Of a DNA stretch of 64,000 nucleotides, positions 12,986-23,478 are shown piece after piece. Positions within the stretch are counted from its first letter, which is position 1. The number at the start of each line of letters is the position of its first letter. The notes beneath the pieces are model-generated. The model was not told where the DNA came from. It made no database searches and saw nothing but the letters and a program-made list of their open reading frames with translations. Where the stretch lies: the NCBI RefSeq assembly GCF_030445035.2, contig NC_080696.1, positions 26,115,661-26,179,660 of the forward strand, read 5' to 3'. A program made the position numbers and the translations under genes. This DNA is from Dasypus novemcinctus. Lineage: Eukaryota; Chordata; Mammalia; Cingulata; Dasypodidae.

Positions 12986-13015
12986 TCACTCATATGCCAT
13001 CTTGTCCTGCCTCTA

Positions 13016-16012
13016 CCAACATGGATGAATCTTGAGAATCTTATGTTGAGTGAAGCAAGCCAGGCATTGAAGGACAAATACTACATGAACTCAATGACAT
13101 GAAATAAGAAACCCAAGCTGCCTCAGAGAGGTAGAGACTAGATAATAGGCTTAAAGGATTTGGGGAGTAGAGGAGGGTTGTGAGCTGACACCTACCTGGG
13201 TGAAATCTATGATAAGCTGGAGGTAAGTATTTGTACAGAGAAGGGATAAAATGGGAGCACAGGGATACCTTTTGGTGGGTCTTTGCAGAGCTGAGGGGCC
13301 TAGGGATGGGAGGATGGGTAATATGGCCAAAGCAATTGTGGGAAAGGTGGGGGTACATATGAACATAGGAGATTGTCAGGTATGTGGTTGAGAGTATAAT
13401 GTTGAGAAAATTTTTCAAAAATATAATAAAGAATGTTACCTGTTTAAGATGCATAAAGGGGAGAGTCTGACACAGGACAGGTTTCTAGGGAGTGTGTGAG
13501 TGCTCGTTTTGTGATAGTGGGTTCTATCATTGGATGGAGATCCATACAATGAGAGTGAAGGTATACCCACATCCTGGGGAGGACTGATGTTCTCAAATAG
13601 AGGGAATTGTATCTCTCGAGAGAAATGGTGGCTCCCAATGCATTAGGGCAGTCCAGCATGTCAAGCTTTCAACATTGTTGCAGGTATCTCTGAACATGGC
13701 CCTTCAATCAATGAAGATGGATTGTCACTGTGGGCGTGGAGGGGAGGGTGAAAGAGGTATTGAATAGATCTAATCAATGTAACTGTGGGGCAATTGAAGT
13801 GCTCCACAAGATTATGCAAGGATGAATATAAGACAAGTTAAATTACACCAAAAATGTATAGGGACCTATAGGCTAAAATGTAAATCATAATGTAAAACAT
13901 AAAATAACTAAAAATTTAGAAAATTGTATAGTCTAAAATATAAACCATAATGTACACCCAAGTGTAACCTTGTTTGAAAGCTATTGTCTCAGTATCTTTA
14001 CATCAGTTACAGTAAATATAGTATGAACATGTATAAAGATTATTGCTGGGGAAGGGACAAAGTGTCTTAAGTTGGATATGTATGAGTACCATATATTATA
14101 TACATAAATTACTGTGATCTAAAACTTTTGTGAAGACAATCTTAATAATTAGAACAAAAAAGAAAATGAAAGGACGTAGACACTGAGGAAGAGATGGAAG
14201 AAATTGCCTTGCCACTGTGCATACAGGTCAACCCTTATTGCAGTAATGGAAGGCAAAACATCAAAAACTAAACTTTTTAATTTTTTAATTTTTTGATACC
14301 CCAATTTATTTTTACTTTATTTAATTTTTCTAAATTAGTATGTATTCTATATCTAACCTTTAAACCCATTACTCTAATACATTTTACTATTAATGGAACC
14401 TGGCAATATATTAGGCTTCATTTTTGAAGAACTTTTGGATCACAGAAAGGTTCAACAACAGCAAGAGAGGAATACTAGTCTGAGATGTTATTGATAGGGG
14501 GCACATGGTTGGGAGAGAGTTCTCCAGGGCATATATACAGGGTACATAAAAATGTTGGGATATTTTCATAGCGGTTTCAGTTAAAAATGACAACTGAGAG
14601 AGTGCAGAGTTCCTAGCCAGGGGAGTTCTATCACATTCCCTAACGGAACAGCAATGATCCCCCAAGTGCAATGGCAAAGACCAAGAAAGAAGGATGGTCC
14701 AACAGTGAGCCCTTGATACTAATGACTATGCTTGTATGCCTGTGCAACTGAAATAAGAACTAGACCTAGAGCTGCAGGGTGCCTAAGAGTTACCTCTTGA
14801 GAGCCTCCGTGTTGCTAAAATGTGGCCACTCTCTAAGCCAAACTCAGCATGTAAACACATTGCCTTCCCCCTCACATGGGACATGACTCCTGGGGATGAG
14901 CCTCCCTGGTGCTGAAGAATTACTACCAATTACCAGCTGATGATGTAACTAGAAAACAACCTTGAATAAATGGGTCAACTCAGACCAGCAGAATATCTCA
15001 GCCTACATGTACTATCAGGAGTTAAAAATGCTTTTGACCTTGAATAAAAGGGGGAAATGGAAAGGAAAAATGAATTTATATGGCTATGAGTCTCCAAAAA
15101 ACAGTCAGGAGGTCATCAGTGGGGTCAGCCTTATGCACACCTCAGCAGAGCCCAGAGTCAGTTAGAGTAGATTCAACCCCAGGTATTGATTCTTCTGAGG
15201 GCTACAGGGACCCACAGTTTCCATGGTTATGGCAGATGGAGTTCAGTGCCAAATCAGTTGACCCTACTTTGAAGTTTGTGTTCCAGAGCATGATGAAGTT
15301 GAACTCAGATGTGTTCTTTGTTCACAAGCCTCTGCTGTTACTTTTACTAGACTTGTGGTTGGTGCTGCAGTTTAGTGAATACTCAAGGGACCTGAAACTC
15401 TGGACTGTCCATGTGATAACCAGGCTCTGAGCCTGAACAGACTTGGACTTCTCCAGCCAGCTAACATGGAGGTGAAGAAGATCAACCACCATGCCAGCAA
15501 GCCAAGAGTGCCATCATCCATGTGGAATCTAAGCCCCCTCTCAATATAGATGTGGAATGGACATAACCATTCCAGGGTCCACAGGATGGAGGAATATAGT
15601 ATGGATTAGAGTGGACTTTGATATTCTATTCATGAACTATTGTGATTAGTAATCAAGGAAAATGTAGCATTGATGTGGAGAAAGTGGTCATGGTAGCTGC
15701 TGAAGGTAGGGAGTGGGAAGAAATGTGATGTGGGGAAATTTTCAGGACTTGGATTTATCCTGGGTGGTACTGCAGGGGCAGTTACTGAACATTGTATGTC
15801 CTCCCATGACCCACTGGGTGAACTGGCAGACAGTGTAAATTGTAATATGGACCATTGACCATGTGGTGCAGCAGTGCTCAGAGATGTATTCACCAAGTGC
15901 AATGAATGTCCCGTGATGATGTAGGAGGTTGTTGTTATGGGAGGAGGGGGTGAGGATGGTGCTGGCATATGGTGACTTCATATTTTTTAATGTAACATAA
16001 AAAAGAAATAAG
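13016..16012 (+). mobile_element. 5'-truncated L1 with complete 3' UTR
   Basis: It starts inside the last codons of ORF2 ('WMNLENLMLSEASQALKDKYYM', stop near 13102). It then runs through module B (13103-14170), a linker, and module A (14180-15990), with the L1 terminus 'cttcatattttttaatg' and an A-rich tail to about 16012. It is the inverse of the 3' UTR at 3641-6465, so the two form a long inverted repeat around the reverse L1. It contains a G-rich tract near 15938-15960. It is non-coding. Confidence 0.85.
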
Positions 16013-16450
16013 TCAATTAATTAAAAAAAGAAATTATGAGTTAAAGTTGCAACCACTCTACATCCCAAATTGGTATGTAAATAATATGTTGTTGCCTATG
16101 CCTCAACTATTCAAAATTGGGATAAATGAGGTCATTATGATCATTTTTCTGACCCATATTTCCTTACTGGTTGGGAATCTTAAACCCATATGAGGTAAGG
16201 GTCATCCAAAATTGTCATAATGTCACTCAAGCTTTCTGGCACATGACACAAGTCCAGCACATACATAATTTAGCTAATGATCCTTTATGTGATTGCTTTG
16301 CTCAACTGTATTGCCCCTGGAAGAGTTTATTCATTGGATTTCTGCTAGTTGGATGTCTTATTATTGTTTGTTGTTGTGTAATCTCCTGTAGTTATCGATA
16401 TACATAAGATGCTTACATACTAATCAGTGCTCTAATGATGGAATATATTA
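16013..16450 (+). pseudogene. Possible endogenous-retrovirus env transmembrane remnant
   Basis: The frame at 16171-16407 ends with 'DPLCDCFAQLYCPW', then a hydrophobic stretch of about 20 residues and a cysteine-rich tail (VCCCVISCSY). This is the usual layout of the membrane anchor and short cytoplasmic tail of a retroviral Env transmembrane subunit. Stops lie upstream of the frame, and nothing like the surface subunit, pol or gag was found nearby. An LTR sequence lies to the right beyond the inserted L1 (23479-24165), consistent with one broken provirus. The call rests on residue pattern only and could be wrong. Confidence 0.35.
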
Positions 16451-16704
16451 TGTACTTAAGTAACATGACCACTTGTACATCACACATAAAGGTATATTGT
16501 TGAATGCATATGTAAATCTCCTGTTTTAAGTTTGAGCAATTCTGGGATGGAATGGATTGAGAAAAAATTTAGGGAATATTATTCAGAATGGGCATTATGT
16601 TTCTTAATCTTGCTATTCATGACACATGGAAAACCTTGTCTCTTGACACTTCTGTTTTGTTTTGTTTTTCTGTTTTATTTGTTTCCAATGCTTGGGACTG
16701 AATG
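16451..16704. other. Unassigned sequence, possibly env-LTR spacer
   Basis: No gene or known repeat is visible. A short purine-rich run near 16558-16580 could be a decayed polypurine tract of the suspected provirus. That is inference only. Confidence 0.3.
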
Positions 16705-16730
16705 ATATATACATACATATACATATACAT

Positions 16731-16763
<33 letters not shown>

Positions 16764-16764
16764 A
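16705..16764. repeat. Microsatellite (TA/CA)n
   Basis: Alternating tata/catac steps lead into a pure (AC) run of about nine units and then (AT)n. Confidence 0.95.
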
Positions 16765-16812
16765 ACTTATACTCATTAGTACATTGGGGAAGATTGTGAA
16801 CAAGATGTTAAA

Positions 16813-16821
16813 ATATAATGT
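16813..16821 (+). repeat. Target-site duplication of the L1, left copy
   Basis: ATATAATGT at 16813-16821 is repeated at 23470-23478, directly after the A-rich tail of the L1 that lies between them. Confidence 0.7.
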
Positions 16822-18641
16822 GGGAGATTCTAGGCAACTTGGTGTCTGAATGAGTGCACCTTATGGTCTCTCCTGTGAAGAGGCAGCTGAGTGGGGTTGG
16901 AGTTCTGCCAGAGCTGGTTGTCTTGGGGGCTTGCAGGGCAGAGGGTGTGTGGGCATCAATTTGGAGAGAGAGTGGCAGAGATGGTGCTTGCTAAAGGTAG
17001 AATTGTGGCTTACAAGTACAGAGGTCAGAAGCTGTGGACTGGTGCGACCCTTCCCCATGGGGCTGGTGGCCATGGTGATTCCTGAGAACTGTCAGTTGTG
17101 TGATGGCATTCCTGGGCCCCATGGTCCCCAGATGCATGGTCCTCAGGTCAGTGTCCCCTGGGCCCCATAGCCTGTGTTCCATGGACCTACATGCCCTGGG
17201 TCTGCAGAGTTCCAGACTTCCCTTTTCCAAGTCCAGCACACCCAGAGTTCCAGGATTGCCTTAGCCCTCCAGTTTTGGACTGACTCCATGGGTAGCAGGG
17301 ATTCAGTGGGGGGTGCAATAGGGGGGGGCCTGGCTAGTGTGGGTTCGATTTTCTGGTGTTTCTTCCCCCTTTTTTTCTTTTCATTTTTCTTTTCTTGTGC
17401 TTGGAGGAGCAAACCGGCTGGCTTGGTAAGAGTCTGGGAAGAGAGGAGTGGTGAACCTGCTGAGAAAGTCCAATTCACCTAAATACCCTGGGATAGGAAA
17501 CTTGGCTTGGTAGAAGGTGGATTCAGAAAATCAACAAGCCCTCTCATAGCACACCTAAAGGATAGAGACTGTAGGAGGTGTTTATCCAAGTCTCCAATAG
17601 CATACTTGGGGTTCCTGGTGATGTGTGGGTGCTCTCTCACTGGAAATTAAGAGTCATTGTTTTCTGTGCAGAGCTGATTCAACAAGGACCCACTTGAATC
17701 TCCTACTGGACCTCTCAGGCAGCTTTCCAGCTGTCTGGGAGAGAGGTAAGTGAGGAAGGAAGAAAAGGAGGAATGTCAGATCCCTAAGCATTTTACTTAA
17801 CTACAAACAGAATTCCTTCCTTGAAACTTTCCTAGTATTTGGTTGGTTTTTCCTTGTTTTTCCTTCCTTTTTATCCCCCCAAGGCCCTTTTTTCTTTCTG
17901 TTTTCTTTCTTTCTCTTTCTCTCTTTTTCTTTTTCCTGCTTACTTCCCCACCACTTTTGTCCCTTTTTTCCTCTTTCTTTCTTTCTCTGCTTTCTGATTC
18001 TTCTTACATTAGGTGCCACAGGGAGAGCTTCATATTTGCTGTATTTTCTCATCATCCATTTACTCTTTACTGTGTGTATTGATTTTGGCCACCAAGACCT
18101 AGTCCCTTTCCTCTACATCGTTCTATCCTCTATCATTGATAGTTTCTCTTACATTACACCTCTCTTTGTTTGCCCCCCTATTTTTTTGACTTTTTATTAT
18201 TAATATCTTTGTTCTGTTTTCTGCCTTAATTCACTCTTTATATTATTGTCCTCTCTTTCTCTTTCCCTCTCTTCTGAACACACAAGCCTTTTAATTCAAA
18301 CTGTATTCCTCCCCATATTCAGATTTTTATGTACTCTACTTTTCTTACTGTTATAACTTTACTTACCTTACATAAGTCTAATATCCATTCTCCTAGATCT
18401 CATATGGTTCCTCTGTTAATATGTACTTTCATTACTACTATTATTCATTTTCTTTTCTTACTCATTTTGCTTTCTCTGGCCCTAATATTTTCCTTTACAT
18501 GAACGTAGCCAACAACAAGGAAGTAGAATAAAAAGAACAGAGTGACAAAGAGAAGGCTTAACATGCATGCAAAAACAACAACTAATAAACTCCAAACTAG
18601 AAAAAAGAAGCTAAGCAACTGAGTAAACACATCAAGATAAA
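16822..18641 (+). promoter_or_regulatory. L1 5' UTR, type 1
   Basis: It begins with 'aacttggtgtctgaatgagt', the counterpart of the start of the reverse L1, and contains one GC-rich unit (about 16850-17110). A G-rich stretch (17305-17330) follows, then a long pyrimidine tract (about 17840-18000) and a further T/C-rich part to 18480. The YY1-type core of the other copy is mutated here (aacttgg in place of aagatgg). Short open frames are incidental. Confidence 0.75.
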
Positions 18642-19018
18642 ATGATGACCAGACAGCAACAAAAAACTACAAACCAAACCAATAATCAGGAAAACATGTC
18701 CAAATCCAATGAACAAACTGTAAATCGGGAAGAGGAGAAGAACATAGAGCAAGTAATTAAAGATCTCAAAACATATATTAGGGACCAATTTGATGATGTG
18801 AAGGAAGAGATTAAGAATATGTAGAAAACAATTGGAGAGAATACAGAAAACAATGCAATCATACAGAAAAAGATAATGGATATGATGGTGATGAACAGCA
18901 CAAGTCAAGAAATCAAAAATACACTCTCAGCAAATAGCAGCAGACTCAAAGAGGCAGAGGAGAGATTAAGTGATGTGGAAGAGAGTACATCTGAAATCAA
19001 ACAGATAGTAGAACTAAA
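18642..19018 (+). pseudogene. L1 ORF1 N-terminal remnant
   Basis: The frame starts MMTRQQQKTTNQTNNQ and reads through 'NIEQVIKDLKTYI', with a stop at 18822-18824. After the stop it continues with the coiled-coil words 'EAEERLSDVEESTSEIKQIV'. It is then joined directly to ORF2-derived sequence. The RRM and C-terminal domain of ORF1 are deleted. This copy supports the start codon used for the reverse L1 ORF1. Confidence 0.85.
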
Positions 19019-20485
19019 GAAAACTACACAACACTGTTCAAGGAAATCAAAGAAGATCTAAATTAATGGAAGAATATTCCATGTTCATGGATAGGAAGAC
19101 TAAATATTATTAAGATGTCTATCCTACCAAAACTGATCTACAGGTTCAATGCAATCCCAATAAAAATTAACACATCATTCTTTAGTGAATTAGAGACACT
19201 TACTATGAAATTTTTTTAGAAAGGAAAGAGGCCCTGAATAGCCAAAGACATATCGAAAAATAGAAATGAAATTGGAGGAATCACACTACCTGACTTCAAA
19301 ACATATTACACTTCTACAGCAGTTAAAACAGCATGGCATTGGCACAAGGATAGATACATTGACCAATGGACCAAATTGAGAGTTCTGATATAGATCCTCA
19401 TATATACAGTCATATGGCATTTGATAAGGCCACCAAACCTTCTGAATTAGGAAGGAATGGCGTCTTCAACAAATGGTACCTGGAGAACTGGATATCCATA
19501 TGTAAAAGAATGAAAGAGGATTACCAACTTATGCTTTATATAAAGATCAACTCAAGATGGATCAACAGCCTAAATATAATACCCAAGACCATAAAGACCT
19601 TGGAAAGCAAAGTAGGGAAGCATCTACAGGGCCTTGTAATAGGAAATGGCTTCATGAACTTCACACCAAAGGCACGAGCAGCAAAAAAATGAAGAGATAA
19701 ATGGGACTTCCTCAAAATTAAAGCCTTCTGCACCTCAAAGGAGTATGTCAGGAAAGTGAAAAGAGAGCCTACACAATGGGAGAAAATATTTGGTAACCAT
19801 ATATCTGATAGGAGACATCTTGCATATATAAAGAACTCCTATATTTTGAAAAGAAAAAGAAAAACAGCCCACTTAAAAAATGGGAAAAGGATTTGAACAG
19901 ACACTTTTCCAAAGATGATATACAAATGGCTAAAAAAACACATGAAAAAATTATCTAAATCCCTAGCTATTAGGGAAATGGAAATCAAAACAACAATGAG
20001 ATACCATCTTACTCCCCAAAGACAGGCAGCTATCAAAAAATCAGATGAAACAATTGCTGAAGAGGATGTGGAGGAATGGGAACATTCACCCACTGCTGGT
20101 GGGAATGCAGAAGGACACAGCCTTCTGGAGGACGGTTTGTCAGTTTCTCAAAAAACTAGCTATAGATTTGCCATATGACCCAGCAATTTCACTGCTGGGT
20201 ATATACCCAGGAGAACTGAAAACAAGGACACAAACCGATATATGCACACCAATGTTCATAGCAGCATTGTTCACTATTGCCAAAAGTTGGAATTAACCCA
20301 AATGCCCATCAACAGATGAAGGGATAAATAAAATGTGGTATATACATACAATGGAATACTACTGAGCTCTAAGAACGAATACACTGCAAACACATGTGAT
20401 AACATGCAGGAATCTTGAGAACCTTATGTTGAGTGAAGCAACCCAGGCATTGAAGGACAAATATTACATGACCTCTCTGATATGA
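19019..20485 (+). pseudogene. L1 ORF2 C-terminal remnant
   Basis: Only the region behind the reverse transcriptase core is present. It runs from 'NTTLFKEIK'-like sequence through 'GVFNKWYLENWI' (19366-19692) and 'LPYDPAISLLGIYP' and 'TQTDICTPMFIAALFTIA' (20045-20296) to the stop at 20483-20485. At least three frame changes and several stops break it. It shows about the same decay as the ORF2 of the reverse L1. Confidence 0.87.
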
Positions 20486-23469
20486 AATAAGTAAACCAAA
20501 CTGTCTCAGAGAGCAAGAGACTGGATGATAAACTTTAAGGTAGTTGGAGGGTAGAGGAAGGTTGTGAGCTGACAGCTGCTTGGGCGAAATCTATAATAAG
20601 CAGGAGGTAAGTATTTGTACAGGGAAGGGATAAAATGGGGGCATGGGGATAATTTTGGGTGGGGCTGTGTGGGCTTTAGGAGCACTAGGCATGGGAGGAT
20701 GGGTCAGATTGTCCAAGAAATTGGGGAGAGGCTGAGGGGAACATTTGATCATGGGAGATTGTCAGGTATGTGTTTGAAATTGTGGTGCAGAGAAAACTCT
20801 TTAGAGAATGTAATATGGAAAGTTGTCTGTTTGGGATGCTTAAGGGGGGACATCTGACACAGGCAAATCTTCTGGCGAATGTGTGAGTGCTCATTTTGTC
20901 ATAGTGGATTATATCATTGGGTGGAGACCAATACAATGAGAGTGCAGGTATACCCACATCCTGGGGAGGACTGATGTTCTCAAACAGAGGGAATTGTATC
21001 TCTTGAGAGAATCAGTGGTTCCCAATGGGTTAGGGCAGTCAAGTATGTCAAGCCCTCAACATTTTTGCAATTATCTCTGAATATGGTCCCTCTAGTAATG
21101 AAGATTGATTGTCATGGCGGGCCCTGAGGGGAGGAGGAAAGGGGTGTTGAATACATGGAATCAGGGTAACTGTGGGCAATGGAAGTGTTCCATGAGATCA
21201 TGTCATGATGGACATAGGTCATGTTAAATTACACCAAAAATGTTTAAAGTCTATAGGCTAAACTGTAAACCATAATGTAAAACATAAGATAACTAAAAAT
21301 TTAGAAAATTGTGTGGTCTAAAATACAATCCATAATGTAAACTCAAATGGAACTGTGTTTGAAAGCTATCATTTCAATATCTGTACATTAGCTGCAGCAA
21401 ATATAATATGAACATGTAAAAAGATCACTGTTGGGGAAGGGACAAAGGCTTTGATGTTGGATATGTGAGAGTACCATATATTGCATATGTGAATTACTGT
21501 GACCTAAAACTTATGTCATGATAAACTTAATAATCAGGGAAAAAAAGAAAGAAAGGAGGTAGACACTGAGGAAGAATTTGAAAAAATTGCCTTGCCACTG
21601 TACGTAGAGGGCAACACCTGTAGCAGTGATGAAAGACAAAATGTCAAAAACAAAGCTTTTAGATTTTTTCATTTCTTTGATACCCCAATTTATTTTTCCT
21701 TCTAAATTTCTATGTATTCTATATCTAACCTTTAAATCTATCACTATATTCCACTTTTCTATTAATGGAACCTGGCAATATATTGGCTTTCCTTTTTGAA
21801 GAAGTTTTGGACTACAGAGAGTTTAAACTATGGGGGAGGAAGGAGCACTTGTGTGGGGTGTCATTAGTGAGGGGCATATGGTTGAGAGGGAGCTCTCCAG
21901 GGCATGTATACAGGGCACATAGAAAGGTTTGGATATTTTCATAGTGGTTTCAGTTGGAAATGACAGATGAGAGAGTGCTGAATTCATGACCAGGGGATCT
22001 CTATCACATTCCCCAATGGAACAACAACAATCCCCCAAGTGCAATGGCAAAGACCAATAAAGATGGATGGTCCAATAATGAGCCCTTGATACTGATGGCT
22101 CTGATTATGAGCCTGTGTGCCTGAAATATGAACCTGGCCTATAGCTATGGGGTGCCTAAAGGCTACCTCCTGAGAGCCTCCCTGTTGCTCAAATGTGGCC
22201 ACTCTCTAAGCCAAACTCAGCATGTAGATGCATTGCCTTCCCCCCCAGCATGGGACATGACTCCTGGGGATGAGCCTCCCTGGTACCAAGAGATTACTAC
22301 CAAGCACCAACTGATGATGTAACTACAAAAAGACCATGAACAAAGAGGTCAACTCAGACTGGCAGAATATCTCAGCCTGCATGCAATAACAATTGTTAAA
22401 AACTGATTTTTGACTTTGGATAAAAAGGGGGAAATGAAAGGACAAGTGAATTTATATGGCTAAGAGTCTCCAAAAAAGGGTCTGGAGGTCATCAGGGGGT
22501 GATGCTTATGCATGCCTCAGTAGGATACCAGAGACAGCCAAGGTAGATGGAAACCCAGGGGCTGATTCTCCTGAGGGCTGCAGTGACCCACAGGTTCTTT
22601 GGTCAAGGCAATGGCTCTGGAGTTCAGGGACATGTCAGTTGGCCCTGCTTTGGTGTTTGTGTTCCTGAGTGTGATGGAGTTGGACTCGGATATAATCTTT
22701 CTATGCATGCCTCTTCTGTTATTTTACCAGACGTGTGGTTGGTGTTTGGGTTGGTGTATACTCAGGAGACCTGAATCTCTGAACTGTCCATGTGGTGGCC
22801 AAGTCCTGGGCCTCAGCAGACTTGTGGCTCCTACCCTCTGGTTTCTTGGACTTACCCTGCCCAGCTGCCAGGGAGATGAAGAGGGTCAACCTCCACACCA
22901 GGGAGCCAAGAGTGCCTACAGCTGCAAGCAGCAGAATTACATCCATCATCCATGTGGAATCTAAACCCCCTCTTGATGTAGAGGGGGATTGGACATAGCC
23001 ATCCCAGGCCCACAAGATGGAGGAATAGAGTATGGATTTGAGTGGATTTACTGGTGTTCTGCTGGGGAACTATTGTGATTAGTAAAGGAAGAAATTGTAG
23101 TAGTGATGTGGAAAGGGTGACCACGGTGGCTGCTGATGGTTGGGAGAGGGAAGAAGAGTTATGGCGTGGGGGAATTTTCAGGATTAGGAAATTTCCTGGG
23201 TGGTGCTGCAGGGACAGAAGCTGGACATTTTGTGTCCTGTCATTGCCCACTGCCTGGACTGGGGGAGAGTGTGAACTACAATGTGGACCACTGTACATGT
23301 GCTGCAGCAGTTCTCCAGAATGTATTTGCTGGGTGCAGTGATGTGCCACAGTGATGGAAGAGGTTGTTGATATGGGAGAGGTGGGGTTGGTAGGGTGGGG
23401 GGTATATGGGGACCTCATATTTTTAAATGTAACATTTAAAAGAAAATTAAGAAGAAAAAACATAAAAAT
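20486..23469 (+). other. L1 3' UTR, modules B and A
   Basis: About 3.0 kb of non-coding 3' UTR. Module B spans about 20486-21550 and module A about 21560-23469. It is the cleanest forward copy here and served as reference for the fragments. A 203-codon open frame on the reverse strand (22852-23463) is discussed separately and is probably not a gene. Confidence 0.82.
23374..23405 (+). other. G-quadruplex-capable tract near the L1 3' end
   Basis: Four G runs (GGG, GGGG, GGG, GGGGGG) with loops of 6, 6 and 1 bases lie about 60 bases before the tail. Comparable G-rich runs stand at the same place in the copies near 15940, 52545 and, inverted, 3720. Confidence 0.6.
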
Positions 23470-23478
23470 ATATAATGT
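23470..23478 (+). repeat. Target-site duplication of the L1, right copy
   Basis: ATATAATGT, matching 16813-16821. Confidence 0.7.

Larger units (their letters stand above)
3641..13006 (-). mobile_element. Near full-length L1 retrotransposon, reverse strand
   Basis: This is a complete-looking L1 of about 9.4 kb read on the reverse strand: 5' UTR (11300-13006), ORF1 (10286-11299), ORF2 (6466-10255), long 3' UTR (3641-6465) and an A-rich tail. The order and sizes match a mammalian L1, except that the 3' UTR of about 2.8 kb is very long. Both ORFs are broken by stops and frameshifts, so the copy is dead. A candidate duplication flanks it (3631-3640 and 13007-13015). A forward L1 fragment begins directly to the right. 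Confidence 0.9.
11300..13006 (-). promoter_or_regulatory. L1 5' UTR (promoter region), type 1
   Basis: The region between the L1 5' end and ORF1. From its start (right side): a motif GCCATCTTG at 12996-13004 (AAGATGGC on the sense strand, a YY1-type core), three tandem GC-rich units (12290-12985), and a pyrimidine-rich stretch on the sense strand (about 11750-12060, purine-rich as written). The same type starts the forward L1 at 16822. In mammalian L1s this region carries the internal RNA polymerase II promoter; promoter function here is inferred. Confidence 0.75.
16822..23469 (+). mobile_element. L1 with complete ends but internal deletion
   Basis: This element has a proper 5' UTR start ('gagtgcaccttatggtctc' matches the 5' end of the reverse L1), the first third of ORF1, the last 40% of ORF2, both 3'-UTR modules and an A-rich tail. 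It is flanked by ATATAATGT on both sides. About 3 kb between ORF1 codon ~125 and the C-terminal part of ORF2 is missing, with the junction near 19013-19020. Endonuclease and reverse transcriptase are absent, so any mobilisation would have needed another L1. Confidence 0.87.

Noticed and set aside
12728-13102. Open frame of 124 codons crossing the L1 5' UTR and a second L1
   Set aside because: It runs through non-coding 5'-UTR monomers of the reverse L1 and into the ORF2 end of the forward L1; a chance fusion across a repeat border.
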